Below, one piece after another: positions 44,567 to 53,567 of a stretch of 64,000 bases of DNA. A program made the position numbers and the translations under genes. Under the pieces are notes generated by a model. It was given only the letters and a program-made list of their open reading frames with translations, was not told where the DNA came from and did no database searches. Position 1 is the first letter of the stretch. Every line of letters starts with the position of its first letter. Source of the DNA: Actinomycetes bacterium. GTDB taxonomy: Bacteria > Actinomycetota > Acidimicrobiia > Acidimicrobiales > Palsa-688. The DNA is taken from positions 1 to 64,000 of the forward strand of contig JAKCDU010000018.1 of NCBI GenBank assembly GCA_021838445.1, given 5' to 3'.

Positions 44567-46461
44567 GCGGCGTGGTCCTGGCGACGGTGTCGGGGCTCGT
44601 GGCGCAGACCTCGGGCGGCAGCAACCCGTCGGGTTGCGCGATCGGCAAGGCCGGAGACTCGGTCTCGGGCCTGTGCCGCGCCGCTAACTCGCTGCACATC
44701 TCGGTGGCCTACAGCGCCATCCTGCCCGTCCTGATCCTGTCCATCGGCGGCCTGGTCCTGCTTGCCGTGTCGGCGGTGCTGCCCAAGCGGATCTACCCCG
44801 GCCTCTACCCGGTGCTCAGCACCGTCGTGGGCGGCGTCTCGCTCGTCGCCTCGGTCTGGCAGTGGTACAACGTGCCCGGCCACGGCCAGGGGATGGTGGA
44901 GATCGGCGGGCAGATCTTCTTCGACCACTTCGCCGTTCTGTTCGCCATCCTGGTCTCGGTGGCGGTGATCCTCAGCTCCATCGCCAGCGACAGCTATCTG
45001 CGCCGGGAGGGCCTCGACGGCGTCGAGGCCTATGTGCTGATCCTCATGTCGGGGACCGGCGCGGTGCTGATGGCCGAGTCGGCCAGCCTCATCTCCTTGT
45101 TCCTCGGCCTCGAGATCATGTCCATCGCCCTCTACGTGATGGCCGCCTATCACCGCCGCCGGGCTGAGTCGGGCGAGGCCGGGCTCAAGTACTTCCTCCT
45201 CGGGTCGTTCTCCTCGGCCATCTTCCTGTACGGCATCGCCTTGGTCTACGGGGCCACTGGATCCACCGAACTGGTCCTCATCGCCAACCACCTGGCCACC
45301 AACGTCCTGTCCAACGGAGGGGTGCTCCTCGCCGGCATGGCCCTGCTCATCGTCGGACTGGGCTTCAAGGTGGCTGCCGTGCCGTTCCACCTGTGGACCC
45401 CCGACGTCTACCAGGGATCACCGACGCCCTTCACCGGTTACATGGCGGCGGTGGCCAAGGCCGCCGGGTTCGCCGGGCTGCTGAGGGTGCTCGATCAGGG
45501 ACTGCTGACCCAGCAGACCGACTGGCGGCCGGTCATCTGGGTGATCACGGTGCTGACCTTGGTGATCGGTTCGGTCCTGGCCATCGCCTCGCGTGACCTC
45601 AAGCGGATGCTGGCCTACTCGTCGGTCAGTCAGGCCGGCTACGTCCTGGTGGGGGTGCAGGCGGCGACCGGCACCGGCAAATCAGCCGCCCTCTTCTACC
45701 TGTTCACCTACACCTTCATCGTCATCGGCTCGTTCGCCGTCGTCGACGCCATCCAGGGCCAGGGGGAGAGCCGCAGCACCATCTGGGCGGTCCGCGGCCT
45801 GTCCCGCCGCCAGCCCCTGCTCGCCGCGGCCATGCTGGTCCTGCTCCTGGCCCAGGCCGGGGTGCCCTTCACCAGCGGCTTCCTCGGGAAGTTCTACGTG
45901 ATCCAGGCCGCCGTCGGGCAGGGCCAGTACTACCTCGCCGTCATCGCCATGCTGACAGCGGCGGTGGCCGCCTTCTTCTACCTGCGGGTCGCCCTTCTCA
46001 TGTACTCCTCGGGTGTCCCCGCGGTGGCCGCCACGACGCCCCCGGCGCCGGAGCCGTCCGGCTCCACCGGGGACCTCCCTTACGGGGACGCCGGCGAGCC
46101 GACCGACGTCGGGGTCCCGGCCGAGCGGGTCGGGGCGGCATCGGCGATGACCACCACCGGGCTGGCGGCAGGTGCCGTCCCGTCAGAAGGGGGTCTCGCC
46201 ACCCCGGCGCGGGCCGGCGGGGCGTCGGCTCTCGACGTCGAGGCCGAGGAGGACGTCTTCGCCGCCGGCCTGGCGCCGGTGCCCGGTCTCGACCCCGAGA
46301 CCGCCGACCGGGCCTCGGCTCTCGACGCCGCCGCCGGCGACCCGCCCTACGTGTCGTCGACCAACGCCATGGTGATCTTCATCTCGGTGGCCTTCACCAT
46401 CGCCGCCGGGGTGTCGTCCTTCGCCGTGGACTTCGCCAAGGCGGCCACCACCCTCTTCTGA
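44563..46461 (+). CDS. nuoN: NADH-quinone oxidoreductase subunit N, long low-complexity insertion
   Basis: SLFLGLEIMSIALYVMAAYHRRRAESGEAGLKYFLLGSFSSA; AAVPFHLWTPDVYQGSPTPFTGYMA; GTG start at 44563. Confidence 0.94.
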   Translation: MSGVVLATVSGLVAQTSGGSNPSGCAIGKAGDSVSGLCRAANSLHISVAYSAILPVLILSIGGLVLLAVSAVLPKRIYPGLYPVLSTVVGGVSLVASVWQWYNVPGHGQGMVEIGGQIFFDHFAVLFAILVSVAVILSSIASDSYLRREGLDGVEAYVLILMSGTGAVLMAESASLISLFLGLEIMSIALYVMAAYHRRRAESGEAGLKYFLLGSFSSAIFLYGIALVYGATGSTELVLIANHLATNVLSNGGVLLAGMALLIVGLGFKVAAVPFHLWTPDVYQGSPTPFTGYMAAVAKAAGFAGLLRVLDQGLLTQQTDWRPVIWVITVLTLVIGSVLAIASRDLKRMLAYSSVSQAGYVLVGVQAATGTGKSAALFYLFTYTFIVIGSFAVVDAIQGQGESRSTIWAVRGLSRRQPLLAAAMLVLLLAQAGVPFTSGFLGKFYVIQAAVGQGQYYLAVIAMLTAAVAAFFYLRVALLMYSSGVPAVAATTPPAPEPSGSTGDLPYGDAGEPTDVGVPAERVGAASAMTTTGLAAGAVPSEGGLATPARAGGASALDVEAEEDVFAAGLAPVPGLDPETADRASALDAAAGDPPYVSSTNAMVIFISVAFTIAAGVSSFAVDFAKAATTLF

Positions 46462-46529
46462 TAGCGCGCCCCCGCCGGGGGTGCCGGTGTCGGTGCTACC
46501 GCTCGGGACGCTCTACGCTGCGGGAGCCC

Positions 46530-47141
46530 ATGGCGACTGTACGGACCCGAGCGAGTAGCGCGTCGCGTCGACGGGCGATTCTCGACGCCACCCTCGACGT
46601 GTTCATTGACGTCGGCGAGTCGGGGACCTTCATCCAGGAGGTGTGCGCCCGGGCGGCCATAAGTGTGGGGTCGCTGTACCACCACTTCGGGTCCAAGGAC
46701 CAGCTGATCGCCACCCTCCACTACACCCTCCTCGACGACTACCAGTCGGGGGCGGGCCCCATCCTGGCCGCCGACCCCCCCGCCGAAGACGGCATCAGGG
46801 ACACCGTGGCCTACCACCTGCGCTGGCTGGTCGGCCACCCCCGGCCGGCCACCTTCCTGCTGCAGCAGCCCTTCGCCGGCTACCGGTCGACGGGCGTGCC
46901 GGCCGATCTGCTCGAGGCCAACGAGGACTTCCTGCACACGGTGCACGGTTGGCTGGACCGGCGGATGGAGGAAGGCCAACTGCAGCGCCTGCCCTTCGAC
47001 GTGGTCGTGGCCCTGCTCATCGGGCCGGTCCACCACTGGGCGCGCAGCGCCCTGTTCCTCGATCCGGCCCGGGCCCCGGCCAAGGCCGAGGCCACCATCG
47101 AGCAGTTGGCCGCCGGGGCCTGGCAGTCCCTGCGGCCCTGA
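46530..47141 (+). CDS. TetR-family regulator
   Basis: SRRRAILDATLDVFIDVGESGTFIQEVCARAAISVGSLYHHFGSKDQLIATL. Confidence 0.92.
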   Translation: MATVRTRASSASRRRAILDATLDVFIDVGESGTFIQEVCARAAISVGSLYHHFGSKDQLIATLHYTLLDDYQSGAGPILAADPPAEDGIRDTVAYHLRWLVGHPRPATFLLQQPFAGYRSTGVPADLLEANEDFLHTVHGWLDRRMEEGQLQRLPFDVVVALLIGPVHHWARSALFLDPARAPAKAEATIEQLAAGAWQSLRP

Positions 47142-47180
47142 GCCGGGGCCGCCCTCCAAGGGCGGGCCTCGGACCGGGCC

Positions 47181-47221
47181 CCACCCCGGGGCCGCGCCGG
47201 TGGCGGCCGACCCCGGGGTGG
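47181..47221. terminator. Putative bidirectional terminator between convergent genes
   Basis: CCACCCCGGGG ... CCCCGGGGTGG, perfect 11-bp stem, between TetR and acyl-CoA dehydrogenase stops; no U-tract. Confidence 0.5.
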
Positions 47222-47226
47222 CCGGT

Positions 47227-48444
47227 TCAGACCAGCATGTCCTCGAGCGGCTCGCCCATGAGCCACGCGCCGTAACCGGTCAGGGCCTGATCGGACCCGT
47301 TGACCACGTGGTGTGACCCGGCCTGGGCGTCGCGCCACAGGCGCTGCACCGGGCTGCTCAGCGTCAGGCCCCGCCCACCGGCCAGCGAGAAGATGGTGTT
47401 GGCCGACTCGGTCGCCCGCTTGGCCGCCATCACCTGGTCGCGCCGGGCCCGGGCCCGTATCTGGAGCGGTACGGCGGCTTGTCCGGCCAGGTCGGGGTTG
47501 GCCACGACGTGCTCGTAGACCTCGCCCAGGTTGTCGAGCATCTGGACCCGGGCGGCGTCGATGTCGGAGGACACCTCGGCCAGCTTGGCCATGCTGACCG
47601 CCGGCCAGATGCGCTTGGCGTCGAAGGGCCCCGATGTCGGGCCCGGCGGCAGGTAGTTGGCCATGCGACCCTTGACCATGGACAGCGACTCGTTGAGCAT
47701 GCCCCGCGCCATGCCCACGAGCGGGGCGGTGACGGCGTTCAGGAACATGGAGCCCCACGGGACCCGGAACAGCGGCGCTGTGTTCACCTCGGTCCCCGGG
47801 ACCTTGTGGGCCTGCAGGTCCGGCCAGCTCATGCTGTGGAGGTCGGGCACGAAGGCGTCTTCGACCTTGATGTCGTTGCTGCCCGACCCACTGAGGCCGG
47901 CCACGTTCCACACGTCGATGATCTCGTAGTCGGAGCGGGGGAGCAGGAAGTGACGCATCTCCATCGGTTGGCCACCCTCGCCGTAGACGATCCCGCCGAC
48001 GAACACCCACTGGGAGTGCTCGCAACCCGACGAGAAGCTCCAGCGGCCGGTCAGGCGGTACCCGCCATCGACACGGGTCGCCTTTCCGACGTAGTTGTAC
48101 GACGAGCTGATCCACGTGTCGGGATCCTCCCCCCAGACCTCCTGCTGGACCGAGTCGGCGTACAGCCCGATGTGCCAGTTGTGCACACCCACGACGCCGA
48201 GCACCCAGCCCGCCGCCCCGTCGTACTCGGCCGCCGCCATCATGGCTTCGACGAAGCAGCGGGGATCGGCCTCCAGCCCCCCATAACGGGCCGGCTGAAT
48301 GAGCCGCATGACCCCCGTCTCACGCAGGATCTTGGCCGTGGTCTCCGACAGACGGCGTTCGTCGGCGCAGACGGCGGCCTGGGTTCGTAGCTCCTCGCCG
48401 GCGTCCCGGAGAGCGGCGATGGCCGGATGAGAGAATTCGCGCAT
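47227..48444 (-). CDS. Acyl-CoA dehydrogenase-fold flavoprotein (HsaA-like monooxygenase type)
   Basis: MREFSHPAIAALRDAGEELRTQ... RETGVMRLIQPARYGGLEADPRCFVEAMMAAAEYDGAAGWVLGV; ATG 48444, not 49011. Confidence 0.85.
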   Translation of the reverse strand: MREFSHPAIAALRDAGEELRTQAAVCADERRLSETTAKILRETGVMRLIQPARYGGLEADPRCFVEAMMAAAEYDGAAGWVLGVVGVHNWHIGLYADSVQQEVWGEDPDTWISSSYNYVGKATRVDGGYRLTGRWSFSSGCEHSQWVFVGGIVYGEGGQPMEMRHFLLPRSDYEIIDVWNVAGLSGSGSNDIKVEDAFVPDLHSMSWPDLQAHKVPGTEVNTAPLFRVPWGSMFLNAVTAPLVGMARGMLNESLSMVKGRMANYLPPGPTSGPFDAKRIWPAVSMAKLAEVSSDIDAARVQMLDNLGEVYEHVVANPDLAGQAAVPLQIRARARRDQVMAAKRATESANTIFSLAGGRGLTLSSPVQRLWRDAQAGSHHVVNGSDQALTGYGAWLMGEPLEDMLV

Positions 48445-48510
48445 ACCAGAAAAATATTCTAGAAACGTCGGTCCGTCAAGCCCCCTTCCCGGTTGCCTAG
48501 GGTGGGGCCG

Positions 48511-48966
48511 GTGACCTCGAGCGAAGTGGCCGTCACCAACCTCCTCTACACCTACGCCGAGATGATCGACGCCGGGCGTTTCGAGGAGCTCGGCGACGGA
48601 TTGTTCGCCCACGCCGAGTTCATCGTCGCCGCGCCCCCCGCGCCCCGCCTCGACGGGCCGGGCATGAGCCGGTTGCTGGTGGCGACGACCATCCGCCACG
48701 GGGATGGAACGCCCCGCACCAAGCACGTCCTCACCAACCCGATAGTCGAAGTCGACGAGGAGGCCGGTACCGCGACCTGCCGCTCGTACTACACCGTCCT
48801 CCAGCAGACCGATACCCTGCCTCTGCAGCCCATCGTGGCCGGCCGCTACCACGACCGCTTTGCTCGCATCGACGGGCAGTGGTGCTTCGCCGAGCGGGAC
48901 TACACCATGCTCGACATGATCGGTGACATCAGCCAGCACCTGAGGATCAACCCCACCCGGTCCTGA
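48511..48966 (+). CDS. SnoaL-like/NTF2-fold protein
   Basis: VTNLLYTYAEMIDAGRFEELGDGLFAHAEF... RYHDRFARIDGQWCFAERDY. Confidence 0.85.
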   Translation: MTSSEVAVTNLLYTYAEMIDAGRFEELGDGLFAHAEFIVAAPPAPRLDGPGMSRLLVATTIRHGDGTPRTKHVLTNPIVEVDEEAGTATCRSYYTVLQQTDTLPLQPIVAGRYHDRFARIDGQWCFAERDYTMLDMIGDISQHLRINPTRS

Positions 48967-49079
48967 TTCGGTTCCGGCTCGGCACTGGACCCGTTTAGAA
49001 GTTGGTATCACCCGGGTAGATCCACGAACGGCAGCGGGTAGAGACCGACCCGCTGATCACCGTAAAGGAGCGAAGATCA

Positions 49080-49331
49080 ATGGGTGTAGGCACCAGCATC
49101 GTCATTTTCGCCATCGGGGCGATTCTCAAGTTCGCAACGACGGTATCGTCGTCGAGCTTCAACATCCACACCATCGGCGTGATCCTGATGATCGTGGGTG
49201 TGGTGGGTTTCCTGGTATCGCTGGCCTTCTGGGGCTCGTGGGGCGGCTTCGGCGGCTACAGCCGCCAGCGACGGGTCTACCGTGACGGGACCGGCACGGT
49301 AGTCGACGAGACCCACCGCACCACCTACTGA
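49080..49331 (+). CDS. Small two-TM membrane protein (DUF6458-like)
   Basis: MGVGTSIVIFAIGAILKFAT... IHTIGVILMIVGVVGFLVSLAFW. Confidence 0.8.
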   Translation: MGVGTSIVIFAIGAILKFATTVSSSSFNIHTIGVILMIVGVVGFLVSLAFWGSWGGFGGYSRQRRVYRDGTGTVVDETHRTTY

Positions 49332-49433
49332 CCCGGCAAGGTCGCCCGTGGGTTCGAACCGTCCGGTTCGCCTCCCGCTGGCGCTTGTAGGGTCAGAACC
49401 GGGATCAGGGACGAACCCGGTGATGTCCCCCCC

Positions 49434-49462
49434 GGCGGGCGCCGCGTCAAGCGGCGCCCGCC
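49434..49462. terminator. Strong GC hairpin, terminator candidate
   Basis: GGCGGGCGCCGC-GTCAA-GCGGCGCCCGCC, perfect 12-bp stem with 5-nt loop between convergent genes. Confidence 0.6.
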
Positions 49463-49601
49463 GTAGTGTGGCCGGGACTTCGGTCCCGTCCGTCGGGGTG
49501 GTCCGACCGTGGCCGCCGCTCGGCGGTCTCACGACAGCGGTCGCGGTCGGCGCCCCGAGCCCGGGTCCCGCCGAGAGGCCGAGGCCGGAAGTCGGGCCGG
49601 C

Positions 49602-50735
49602 TCAGCCGGCGCGGCGAAGGAAGTGCTTGCCGAGGGCCTGCGTCTGCTGCTGGTAGTTGGAGGCCGGCTCCCGCCCGTAGAGGATGGTGGGCTGTTCGAG
49701 CATCCGCTCGAAGGTGAGCTTGCAGACCTTCTGGCCGTGCTCGATCATGAAAGGCACGTCGTGGGCCCGAACCTCGAGAGCCGCCTTGGAGCCGAAGAAA
49801 CGTCCGTCGGAGTCGAATCCGAATCCGGGATCGAAGAAGCCGGCGTAATGGGTGCGCAGCTCTCCGCTGGTGGGGTCGTAGGCGGTCATCTCGGAGGCCA
49901 GGCCGGGCGGTATGCACGCCGCCTCCTCGGACATGAGCAGGTAGAACTTCTTCTCGGTCAGCACGACCCGGTCGGCGGCCTCCCGGCGCACCGGCTCCCA
50001 GAAGGGCTCCGGGTCGAGCGGTTCGGTGCGGGTCAGGTCGAGCAGGGGGGCGTTCTCCCGGGCCCGGTAGCCGACATGGCCCTCGGGGTCGCCGTGCAGG
50101 TCGAGGCTGAGGAACAGCCCGTTGGAGATGGTGATGGCCTCGGCCGCCAGCGGGGCGCCGTCCACGTACAGGAGCGGGGTGGCGAGGTGGCGCTCGAGTA
50201 TCTCGGCGTCCGACAGCTCGCTCCGCCCGACCGACAGGCGCAGCTGGTTGAGGGTCAGATCCTCCCTGACCCGGATGGCGAAAGACAGCGGCACCACCTC
50301 CAGGAACAGCTCACCGTGGTAGCCCGGTGCGATCTCGTCGAAGCGGTAGCTGTGATCGGTGATGACCCGGGTGAATACGTCTAGGCGACCGGTGGAGCTC
50401 TTCGGGTTGGCTTTGGCCCGCACCCCTCCGGGCAGAGCGAGGCGCTCTTTGAGCGGGATCAGGTAGGGCCGGTTGGTCTCGAGGACCACGCCTTCGCCGC
50501 GCAGATCGAGGCGGTCGATGGCCAGCTCTTTGATGCGCACCGCCACGTCCTCGTTGCCGGGAAGGAAGCTGCAGCGCATGCGGTAGGCCACCTCGCCGAG
50601 ACGCAGGTCGAGGCTGGCCGGCTGGACGTTCTCGGCGGGGATCTTGAACCGTCCGGCGTCGATGATCCCCTCGTCGATGGCGGCCACCAGGTACGAGTTC
50701 GGCAGGACCCCCGCCCCTCCCTGGGGGATCAGCAC
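49602..50735 (-). CDS. dCTP-deaminase-like (Dcd superfamily) protein, duplicated-domain form
   Basis: PASLDLRLGEVAYRMRCSF... ANPKSSTGRLDVFTRVITDHS... GYHGELFLEVVPLSFAIRVREDLTLNQLRL; about twice the usual Dcd length. Confidence 0.8.
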   Translation of the reverse strand: MLIPQGGAGVLPNSYLVAAIDEGIIDAGRFKIPAENVQPASLDLRLGEVAYRMRCSFLPGNEDVAVRIKELAIDRLDLRGEGVVLETNRPYLIPLKERLALPGGVRAKANPKSSTGRLDVFTRVITDHSYRFDEIAPGYHGELFLEVVPLSFAIRVREDLTLNQLRLSVGRSELSDAEILERHLATPLLYVDGAPLAAEAITISNGLFLSLDLHGDPEGHVGYRARENAPLLDLTRTEPLDPEPFWEPVRREAADRVVLTEKKFYLLMSEEAACIPPGLASEMTAYDPTSGELRTHYAGFFDPGFGFDSDGRFFGSKAALEVRAHDVPFMIEHGQKVCKLTFERMLEQPTILYGREPASNYQQQTQALGKHFLRRAG

Positions 50736-50751
50736 GGGCAGCCGGATCCTG

Positions 50752-52002
50752 TCATGCCGCCACTGTATCTGTGGGTCGCCGGGGTGTCCGGGCCGGACCG
50801 GGGCGACGGCGCAGACCGGCGTGGCCCGCCCACAGGCCGAGGGCTACGACCCCGAAGGCCGCCCCCACGGCCGCCGAGCCGGTCCAACCGGCCGCCGAGT
50901 AGGCCGCTGAGGCGCCCACCGAGCCGATGACCCCGCCCACGAAGTAGCACGACATGTAGGCGGAGGTGATGCGGCTGCGAGCCTCCGGACGGACCCCGTA
51001 GATGATGCTCTGGTTGGTGATGTGAAGGCCCTGCACGGCGAAGTCGAGGACGACTATGCCCACGATCAGGGAGGCCAGCGAGCGGTGACCGAAGGCGATG
51101 GGCAGCCACGATGCCAGCATGGTCGCCGCCGTCAGCACGGTCATGAGGTTGGCGTGGCCCCGGTCGGCGATACGCCCGGCGAACGACGCGGCCAGCGCGC
51201 CAGCCACCCCGAGCAGGCCGAACAGTCCGATGGTGCTGGTCGAATAGTGGTACGGCGACGAGGACAACATGAAGGCGAGGGGCGTCCAGAGGGCGTTGAA
51301 CGCGCCGAAGGCCGAGGCGCCGTAGGCTGACCGCAGCAGGATGACCGGCTCGTCCCTGAGCAGCGACGGCACCGACGCCAGGACCCTGGCGTAGCGCACC
51401 GCCGGGCGCCGGCCCTCGCGGGGCAGGGTCCGCCACAGCACCACGGCCAGCACGGCCATCACCACCGCGGCCACCCGGAACGGGGTCCGCCAGCCCCCCA
51501 ACTGGGCCAGGTAACCAGAAGCGGTGCGGGCCAGGAGGATCCCGAGAAGGAGGCCGCTCATGACCGTGCCGACTATCCGTCCCCGTTCGGCGTCGCTCGC
51601 CAGCGACGCGGCGAGGGCCACGGTGATCTGGGCCGCCACCGAGAGCGCCCCCACTATGAACGACCCGGCCAGGAGCAGCCCCACCGAGGGGGAGGTCGAC
51701 ACCAGCACCAGGAACAGGGCCAGCCCGGCGACCATGGTGGGCAGGAGGACCCGCCTCACGATCATGTCGCCGAGGGGGACGAGCAGGACCAGACCGGTGA
51801 TGTAGCCGATCTGGGTGATGGACACCACGAGCCCGGCGGTGCCGGTGCTGGTGTGGAAGGCCCGGCGTATGGAGTCGAGGAGCGGCTGGGCGTAGTAGAG
51901 GCTGGCGGCGGACAGCCCGGTGCACACCGACATCAGCAGCACCAGGCTGTGCGACAGGGACCGAGCGGGATTCGGCGCTTTCTCGATAGTCGGGTTATCC
52001 AC
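50752..52002 (-). CDS. MFS transporter
   Basis: LSAASLYYAQPLLDSIRRAF... GLVLLVPLGDMIVRRVLL; GTG 52002 preferred over TTG 52083. Confidence 0.88.
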   Translation of the reverse strand: MDNPTIEKAPNPARSLSHSLVLLMSVCTGLSAASLYYAQPLLDSIRRAFHTSTGTAGLVVSITQIGYITGLVLLVPLGDMIVRRVLLPTMVAGLALFLVLVSTSPSVGLLLAGSFIVGALSVAAQITVALAASLASDAERGRIVGTVMSGLLLGILLARTASGYLAQLGGWRTPFRVAAVVMAVLAVVLWRTLPREGRRPAVRYARVLASVPSLLRDEPVILLRSAYGASAFGAFNALWTPLAFMLSSSPYHYSTSTIGLFGLLGVAGALAASFAGRIADRGHANLMTVLTAATMLASWLPIAFGHRSLASLIVGIVVLDFAVQGLHITNQSIIYGVRPEARSRITSAYMSCYFVGGVIGSVGASAAYSAAGWTGSAAVGAAFGVVALGLWAGHAGLRRRPGPARTPRRPTDTVAA

Positions 52003-52090
52003 CTGGCCCAGTATGGCCAGAAATCGCCGTCCTACAGGTGTGGGCGGGGCTCCCCGAGGTTTACCCGTAGGGCGCTCCCCCAACGGTGGG

Positions 52091-52130
52091 CGGGCTGCGG
52101 AGACGACAATGAGGTCGCGTCCGCAGCCCG
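52091..52130. terminator. Hairpin between P450 and MFS genes
   Basis: CGGGCTGCGGA (52091-52101) and TCCGCAGCCCG (52120-52130), perfect 11-bp stem. Confidence 0.45.
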
Positions 52131-52168
52131 GCCCGACCGCCGGAGGGCGCCCGAGGACCAGACGCCCC

Positions 52169-53443
52169 TCAGCCCGCTCCGGTACCCACCGGAGCAGTCG
52201 GGGTGAAGCGGACGGGGAGGTGCTTGATGCCTCCCACGAGGGGTATGCCGAGCGAGGCCAGGGGGACGACCGGGCCGGCCACCTCTATGTCGGGGAGACG
52301 GGCGAGAAGCTGGCGGAAGGCCACCGCGACCTCCCGCCGGGCCAGGTGGGCGCCCAGGCAGAAATGCGGGCCCGGGCCGCCGAAACCGACGTGGGGGTTG
52401 GGGTCGCGTCGGACATCGAAGCTCTCGGGGTCGGGGAACACGCGGGGGTCCCGGTTGGCCGCCCCGTAGAACAGCACGAGCCGGTCGCCCTCTCGGAACT
52501 GCCGTCCCGACAGCTCCAGGTCGTGGGTCACCGTGCGGCGCATGAAGACCACCGGGGCGCTGGTCCGCACGATCTCCTCGACCGCGCTGTGGGTGACACC
52601 ACCGAGATCGGCCTGCCAGACGGCCCGCTGCTCGGGGTTCAGCGAGAGCAGGTTCATGCCGTGGCTGATGGCCGTGCGGGTGGTGTCGTTGCCGGCCACC
52701 GACAGGAGTATGAAGAAAGGGGCGAGCTCCTCGGGTGCCAGCACGTCCTCACCGACGTCGGTGTGGATGAGGGCGGTCGTCAGGTCGTCGCCGGGGTTGG
52801 TCCGGCGGAACTCGGCCAGCTCGTTCATCAGGCCGGCCAACTCCATACCGGCGTCGATGAGAGCTCCGAGGACATCTTCGCGGCCACCGATCATGTCGGG
52901 GTCGCCCGCGCCGAGGATGACGTTGGTGGCTCTCAGCACCGTGTCGAACTCGCTCCTCGGGATACCCATCATGTCGCAGATCACCAGGAGCGGGAACGGT
53001 TGCGACAGGGCCTCCACGAGGTCCCCCTCGCCCTGTTGGCAGAAGCCGTCGATCACCTCGGCGCAGATCCGCTCCACCGAGTCGAGGACTCCCTGGAGCT
53101 GCTTGGGGGTGAAAGATCGGGCCACGATGGCTCTCTGGCGGGCGTGGCGGGGGTCGTCCATGACGATGAACGACCCGAAGAACTCCATGGCCTCGGTCGG
53201 TATATCGGTGATCGAGGTGGACCCCCGGCCCGAGCAGAAGTCCAGGGGCCGGCGGCTGATCTCGGTCACCTCGGCGTACCGGGTGACGGCGTGGAAGGAG
53301 ATGTCGTGGCCGACGAGGGGGTCGAAGGCGGTCACCTCGAGGAACGGGCCCTGCTCCCGCAGGTCGGCGAACTGGAGCATGCGCTCGGCGAGCGGCTGGT
53401 GCCAGAACTCAGGCGTGGCGATGATCTGGGGGTCGAGGGGCAT
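52169..53443 (-). CDS. Cytochrome P450
   Basis: EEIVRTSAP (ExxR), VAGNDTTRTAISHG (I-helix), HVGFGGPGPHFCLGAHLARRE (heme loop). Confidence 0.95.
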   Translation of the reverse strand: MPLDPQIIATPEFWHQPLAERMLQFADLREQGPFLEVTAFDPLVGHDISFHAVTRYAEVTEISRRPLDFCSGRGSTSITDIPTEAMEFFGSFIVMDDPRHARQRAIVARSFTPKQLQGVLDSVERICAEVIDGFCQQGEGDLVEALSQPFPLLVICDMMGIPRSEFDTVLRATNVILGAGDPDMIGGREDVLGALIDAGMELAGLMNELAEFRRTNPGDDLTTALIHTDVGEDVLAPEELAPFFILLSVAGNDTTRTAISHGMNLLSLNPEQRAVWQADLGGVTHSAVEEIVRTSAPVVFMRRTVTHDLELSGRQFREGDRLVLFYGAANRDPRVFPDPESFDVRRDPNPHVGFGGPGPHFCLGAHLARREVAVAFRQLLARLPDIEVAGPVVPLASLGIPLVGGIKHLPVRFTPTAPVGTGAG

Positions 53444-53567
53444 GGTCACTCCTTCCCGGCGTTGGGCGAACATCCTGGCAGAGCCCGAGCCGAGCGGGCA
53501 TCCTGGCCGAGCCCGCCGAGCGGGGCGCACCGGGCGCACCGGGCGCGTCGCGGGGTAGAACTGGGTC

